Positions 61,044 through 64,000 of a stretch of DNA of 64,000 bases are shown here, piece by piece; positions within the stretch are counted from its first letter, which is position 1, and the number at the start of each line of letters is the position of its first letter. Where the stretch lies: positions 19,177-83,176 of the forward strand of contig CAJUDX010000006.1 in NCBI GenBank assembly GCA_910584785.1, read 5' to 3'. Position numbers and translations under genes: made by a program. The stretch comes from an uncultured Lachnospiraceae bacterium. Lineage in GTDB: Bacteria > Bacillota > Clostridia > Lachnospirales > Lachnospiraceae. Below the pieces are notes generated by a model that was not told where the DNA came from, made no database searches, and saw nothing but the letters and a program-made list of their open reading frames with translations.

Positions 61044-63632
61044 ATGAATATTAATAAATTTACTCAAAAATCAATTGAAGCTGTGCAGGCTTGTGAAAAA
61101 CTGGCCTACGAATACGGCAACCAGCAAATGGAACAGGAACACCTGCTTGGCAGCCTGCTGATGCTGGAGGACAGCCTGATTTTGAAACTGATTACCAAAA
61201 TGAATATCGACGGCAATCAGTTCTTGGATGAGGTAAAGCAGGCATTAAACAAACTGCCTAAGGTAAGCGGCGGGCAGCTTTATGTGAGCAATGATTTAAA
61301 TAAGGTGCTTATCCACGGCGAGGATGAGGCAAAGGCCATGGGGGACGAATATGTTTCCGTCGAGCATTTATTCCTGGCGATGTTAAAGGAACCCAGCCGC
61401 AGCATTAAGGAACTTTTCCGGCAGTATGGACTGACCCGGGAAAACTTTTTAAAAGCTCTTTCCAGTGTCCGCGGAAATCAGAGGGTGGTCAGCGATAACC
61501 CCGAAGTAACCTACGATACTCTGGAAAAATATGGATACGATCTGGTCGAACGGGCAAGAAACCAAAAGCTTGATCCGGTTATCGGCAGAGACGCTGAGAT
61601 TCGCAATGTTATCCGCATCCTTTCCCGCAAGACAAAGAACAACCCAGTGCTTATCGGTGAACCCGGCGTAGGAAAAACAGCTGTGGTGGAAGGTCTTGCC
61701 CAGAGAATTGTCCGGGGCGATGTACCTGAGGGACTAAAAGATAAACGGCTGTTTGCCCTGGATATGGGAGCGTTAGTAGCCGGGGCAAAGTACCGGGGGG
61801 AATTTGAGGAGCGATTAAAGGCTGTTTTGGAGGAAGTGAAAAAGAGCGAGGGACAGATTATCCTGTTTATTGATGAGCTGCACACGATTGTCGGTGCAGG
61901 AAAGACAGAAGGTTCCATGGATGCGGGCAATATGCTCAAGCCCATGCTGGCCCGCGGCGAGCTTCATTGCGTGGGCGCGACGACCCTGGACGAATACCGG
62001 AAATACATTGAAAAAGATGCAGCCCTGGAGCGGCGTTTTCAGCCGGTTATGGTAGATGAACCTACCGTGGAAGACACGATTTCAATTCTTCGCGGTCTGA
62101 AAGAGCGCTATGAAGTTTTTCACGGGGTGAAGATAACTGACTCTGCCCTGGTGTCTGCCGCCATGCTCTCCTCTCGCTATATCTCCGATCGTTTTCTGCC
62201 GGATAAGGCGATCGATTTGGTGGACGAAGCCTGTGCATTAATTAAAACTGAACTGGATTCTATGCCGACCGAACTGGATGAACTCTCCAGGAAAACCATG
62301 CAGCTGGAAATTGAAGAGGCCGCATTAAAGAAAGAAACCGACCGCTTAAGCCAGGATCGTCTTGCCGATTTACAAAAAGAACTTGCTGAACTTCACGATG
62401 AATTTGCCGCCATGAAGGCCCAGTGGGAGAATGAAAAAGCTTCCGTGGATCGCCTTTCCTCTCTGCGCGAGGAGATCGAAACTGTTAACCGCGAAATCCA
62501 GGCAGCGCAGCAAAACTATGATCTGAGCAAAGCCGCAGAACTCCAGTATGGAAAACTTCCGCAGCTTCAAAAAGAACTTGCCGCCGAGGAGGAAAAGGTG
62601 CGCAGTCAGGATTTAAGCCTGGTGCATGAAAGCGTAACCGATGATGAAATTGCCCGGATTATTTCCAAATGGACAGGAATCCCCGTGGCAAAGCTTACCG
62701 AGAGTGAGAGAAGCAAAACCCTGCATCTTGACGAAGAACTGCACCGCCGGGTCATTGGTCAGGAAGAGGGTGTGGAAAAAGTCAGCGAAGCAATTATCCG
62801 TTCAAAGGCCGGAATTAAAGATCCCACAAAGCCTATCGGTTCCTTCCTTTTCCTTGGTCCGACAGGTGTAGGGAAAACCGAACTGGCAAAGGCGCTTGCC
62901 GAAGCTCTTTTCGATGATGAATCCAATATGGTTCGTATCGATATGAGCGAATATATGGAGAAACACTCCGTATCCCGTCTGATTGGAGCGCCTCCAGGCT
63001 ATGTCGGCTATGATGAAGGCGGTCAGCTGACGGAAGCCGTTCGCCGCAAACCGTATTCTGTTGTATTGTTTGATGAGGTAGAAAAGGCTCACCCTGACGT
63101 ATTTAATGTCCTGCTCCAGGTGCTCGACGACGGCAGAATTACCGATTCCCAGGGACGAACGGTTGACTTTAAAAATACTATCTTAATTATGACTTCCAAT
63201 ATCGGCTCCCAGTACCTTCTGGAGGGTATCGACCAGGAAGGAAAGATTAAAGCAGAGACAGAAAACCTGGTGATGAATGACCTTCAGGCCCATTTCCGCC
63301 CGGAGTTCTTAAACCGACTGGATGAAATTATCCTGTTTAAGCCATTAACCAGGGACAATATCGGAGGAATCGTCGATCTGCTCCTCGCCGACGTCAACCG
63401 CCGTCTGGCAGAAAGAGAACTGGAAATCCGTCTGACCGAGCAGGCAAAGATCTTCGTGGCAGACCGCGGATATGATCCGGTTTACGGTGCACGTCCATTA
63501 AAACGTTACCTGCAAAAGCATGTGGAAACCCTGGCAGCACGTCTGATTTTAGGGGATAACGTGAGGGCGGGAAGCGTGATCGTCGTGGATGTGAGCCTTG
63601 ACGGGGAAGAACTGATGGCATATGTAAAATAA
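61044..63632 (+). CDS. clpB: ATP-dependent chaperone ClpB
   Basis: Hexameric AAA+ disaggregase working with DnaK on aggregated proteins. 862 residues, the standard length. N-terminal Clp repeat domain (1-145), AAA-1 with Walker A GEPGVGKT (205-212) and Walker B IILFIDE, middle coiled-coil domain (about 400-525), AAA-2 with Walker A GPTGVGKT (605-612) and [14 protein letters not shown], and the C-terminal D2-small domain. The pore motif [10 protein letters not shown] and arginine-finger segments are in place. GGGAGG precedes the ATG. It has a CIRCE-like promoter and is followed by a small DUF4250 gene. Confidence 0.97.
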   Translation: MNINKFTQKSIEAVQACEKLAYEYGNQQMEQEHLLGSLLMLEDSLILKLITKMNIDGNQFLDEVKQALNKLPKVSGGQLYVSNDLNKVLIHGEDEAKAMGDEYVSVEHLFLAMLKEPSRSIKELFRQYGLTRENFLKALSSVRGNQRVVSDNPEVTYDTLEKYGYDLVERARNQKLDPVIGRDAEIRNVIRILSRKTKNNPVLIGEPGVGKTAVVEGLAQRIVRGDVPEGLKDKRLFALDMGALVAGAKYRGEFEERLKAVLEEVKKSEGQIILFIDELHTIVGAGKTEGSMDAGNMLKPMLARGELHCVGATTLDEYRKYIEKDAALERRFQPVMVDEPTVEDTISILRGLKERYEVFHGVKITDSALVSAAMLSSRYISDRFLPDKAIDLVDEACALIKTELDSMPTELDELSRKTMQLEIEEAALKKETDRLSQDRLADLQKELAELHDEFAAMKAQWENEKASVDRLSSLREEIETVNREIQAAQQNYDLSKAAELQYGKLPQLQKELAAEEEKVRSQDLSLVHESVTDDEIARIISKWTGIPVAKLTESERSKTLHLDEELHRRVIGQEEGVEKVSEAIIRSKAGIKDPTKPIGSFLFLGPTGVGKTELAKALAEALFDDESNMVRIDMSEYMEKHSVSRLIGAPPGYVGYDEGGQLTEAVRRKPYSVVLFDEVEKAHPDVFNVLLQVLDDGRITDSQGRTVDFKNTILIMTSNIGSQYLLEGIDQEGKIKAETENLVMNDLQAHFRPEFLNRLDEIILFKPLTRDNIGGIVDLLLADVNRRLAERELEIRLTEQAKIFVADRGYDPVYGARPLKRYLQKHVETLAARLILGDNVRAGSVIVVDVSLDGEELMAYVK

Positions 63633-63676
63633 AGGATAAATTAAGAAAATAAAGGATAAATAAGAAAATAAAAAGG
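63626..63676 (+). repeat. Tandem A-rich repeat after clpB
   Basis: AAAATAAAGGATAAATTAAG (63626-63645), AAAATAAAGGATAAATAAG (63646-63664) and a partial third copy (63665-63676). It overlaps the clpB stop and reaches the ribosome binding site of the next gene. Confidence 0.75.
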
Positions 63677-63688
63677 AGAAATAACCCC

Positions 63689-63862
63689 ATGATTCCCAAA
63701 GATCCCGTGATGCTGTTAAGTTACGTGAATACACAGCTTCGCGATTCCTATGAAACGCTCGATGAACTTTGTGCTGCCTTAGATATCAACAAGGAAGAAC
63801 TGATGTCTGCCTTAGAGAGCATTCATTATACCTACCATCAGGAAAAAAATCAGTTCATCTAA
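63689..63862 (+). CDS. DUF4250 small protein
   Basis: A 57-residue gene, below the usual length cut-off. It begins MIPKDPVMLLSYVNTQLRD, followed by YETLDELCAALDINKEEL and a final YHQEKNQF. This layout (MxPKDPxMLLSxVNxxLRD and a DEL-C-x-x-LDI-helix-turn) is that of the DUF4250 family, common in Lachnospiraceae and of unknown function. ATG 63689 follows AGGAG. It is 56 bp after clpB and could share its transcript. Confidence 0.85.
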   Translation: MIPKDPVMLLSYVNTQLRDSYETLDELCAALDINKEELMSALESIHYTYHQEKNQFI

Positions 63863-63883
63863 AGAGATTTAAACGATTGACAG

Positions 63884-63900
63884 ACCGCCTAACCGGCGGT
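63884..63900. repeat. GGCGGT/ACCGCC hairpin repeat, copy 2
   Basis: ACCGCC (63884-63889), loop TAACC, GGCGGT (63895-63900). It differs from the copy at 17721-17737 only in the loop (TAACC for TAATC). Confidence 0.7.
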
Positions 63901-63985
63901 GAGCTTTCAAAGTAAACCTTCATGCGCCCACAAGTGACTGCGCCGCCATAAATAAAAGTCTGCTGGGCGCACTTGGAATACCTGA

Positions 63986-64000
63986 ACTTAGACCGCCTAA
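63986..64000. repeat. Partial copy 3 of the hairpin repeat at the window edge
   Basis: ACTTAGACCGCCTAA is identical to 17715-17729 and is cut by the window end. The hairpin probably continues outside. Bases 63901-63985 hold a GCGCCCA/TGGGCGC inverted pair (about 63925 and 63965) without a T-run. Confidence 0.55.

Overview
The window reads as chromosomal DNA of a low-to-mid-GC Gram-positive Clostridia, most likely a gut-type Lachnospiraceae. Supporting points are strong AGGAGG-type ribosome binding sites, canonical TTGACA/TATAAT promoters, a 555-residue LeuA, lipoproteins with clostridial lipoboxes, a DUF4250 gene, an L,D-transpeptidase with clostridial wall-binding repeats, and a ClpB gene with a HrcA/CIRCE-like control region. 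The species cannot be named from the sequence. No rRNA, tRNA, CRISPR array, transposase, integrase or phage gene is visible.

Layout. 1-1634: end of a dTDP-rhamnose operon (rfbB, cut by the window edge, then rfbD). 1815-3194 (minus): a lipoprotein with three candidate flavinylation sites. 3608-6902: glmM and leuA, each with its own promoter; leuA has a leader region containing a 28-codon reading frame. 7135-8184: a divergent DegT-type PLP enzyme. 17664 down to 8229 (minus): a polysaccharide operon with an MBOAT O-acyltransferase and AlgJ/DltD-like partner, UDP-galactopyranose mutase, GT8, GT2, tandem GT2 and a flippase. It starts from a strong promoter followed by about 228 nt of hairpin-rich leader. 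18071-19636: a GtrII-like membrane glucosyltransferase with its own promoter and terminator. 21431 down to 19704: a secreted L,D-transpeptidase.

21630-53175 is the core: about 31.5 kb of 25 plus-strand genes, mostly overlapping or closely spaced and without an obvious internal terminator. They cover a sugar aminotransferase, several GT2 enzymes, a flippase, DUF2304 and DUF2142 membrane proteins, rfbC, an ABC exporter (permease and ATPase separated by a YgjP-like metallopeptidase and an acyltransferase), a methyltransferase, a 1040-residue multidomain glycosyltransferase, the four GDP-D-glycero-alpha-D-manno-heptose genes (hddC, hddA, gmhB, gmhA), another acyltransferase, a GT2, three very large membrane proteins of GT-C type, the CDP-3,6-dideoxyhexose genes rfbF-rfbG-rfbH, a LicD-family transferase and a GtrB/ArnC-like polyprenyl-phosphate glycosyltransferase. 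Together they should make and export one or more wall-attached or capsular glycans containing rhamnose, heptose and probably a deoxysugar. The minus-strand operon adds galactofuranose and O-acyl groups.

53446-64000 is mixed: an HPr-like protein, a BCCT transporter (minus), a small lipoprotein, an exported metallo-beta-lactamase-fold protein, a zinc-dependent phospholipase C-like protein (minus), an alanine/glycine:cation symporter with an unusual charged insertion, a small P-loop kinase, clpB behind a CIRCE-like promoter, and a 57-codon DUF4250 gene. A hairpin motif from the leader of the minus-strand operon recurs twice at the right edge.

Points that deserve most attention are the structured leader of the minus-strand operon, the triple-flavin lipoprotein, the leuA leader frame, the GDP-heptose set in a Gram-positive glycan cluster, the 1040-residue fusion enzyme and the charged insertion in the symporter.
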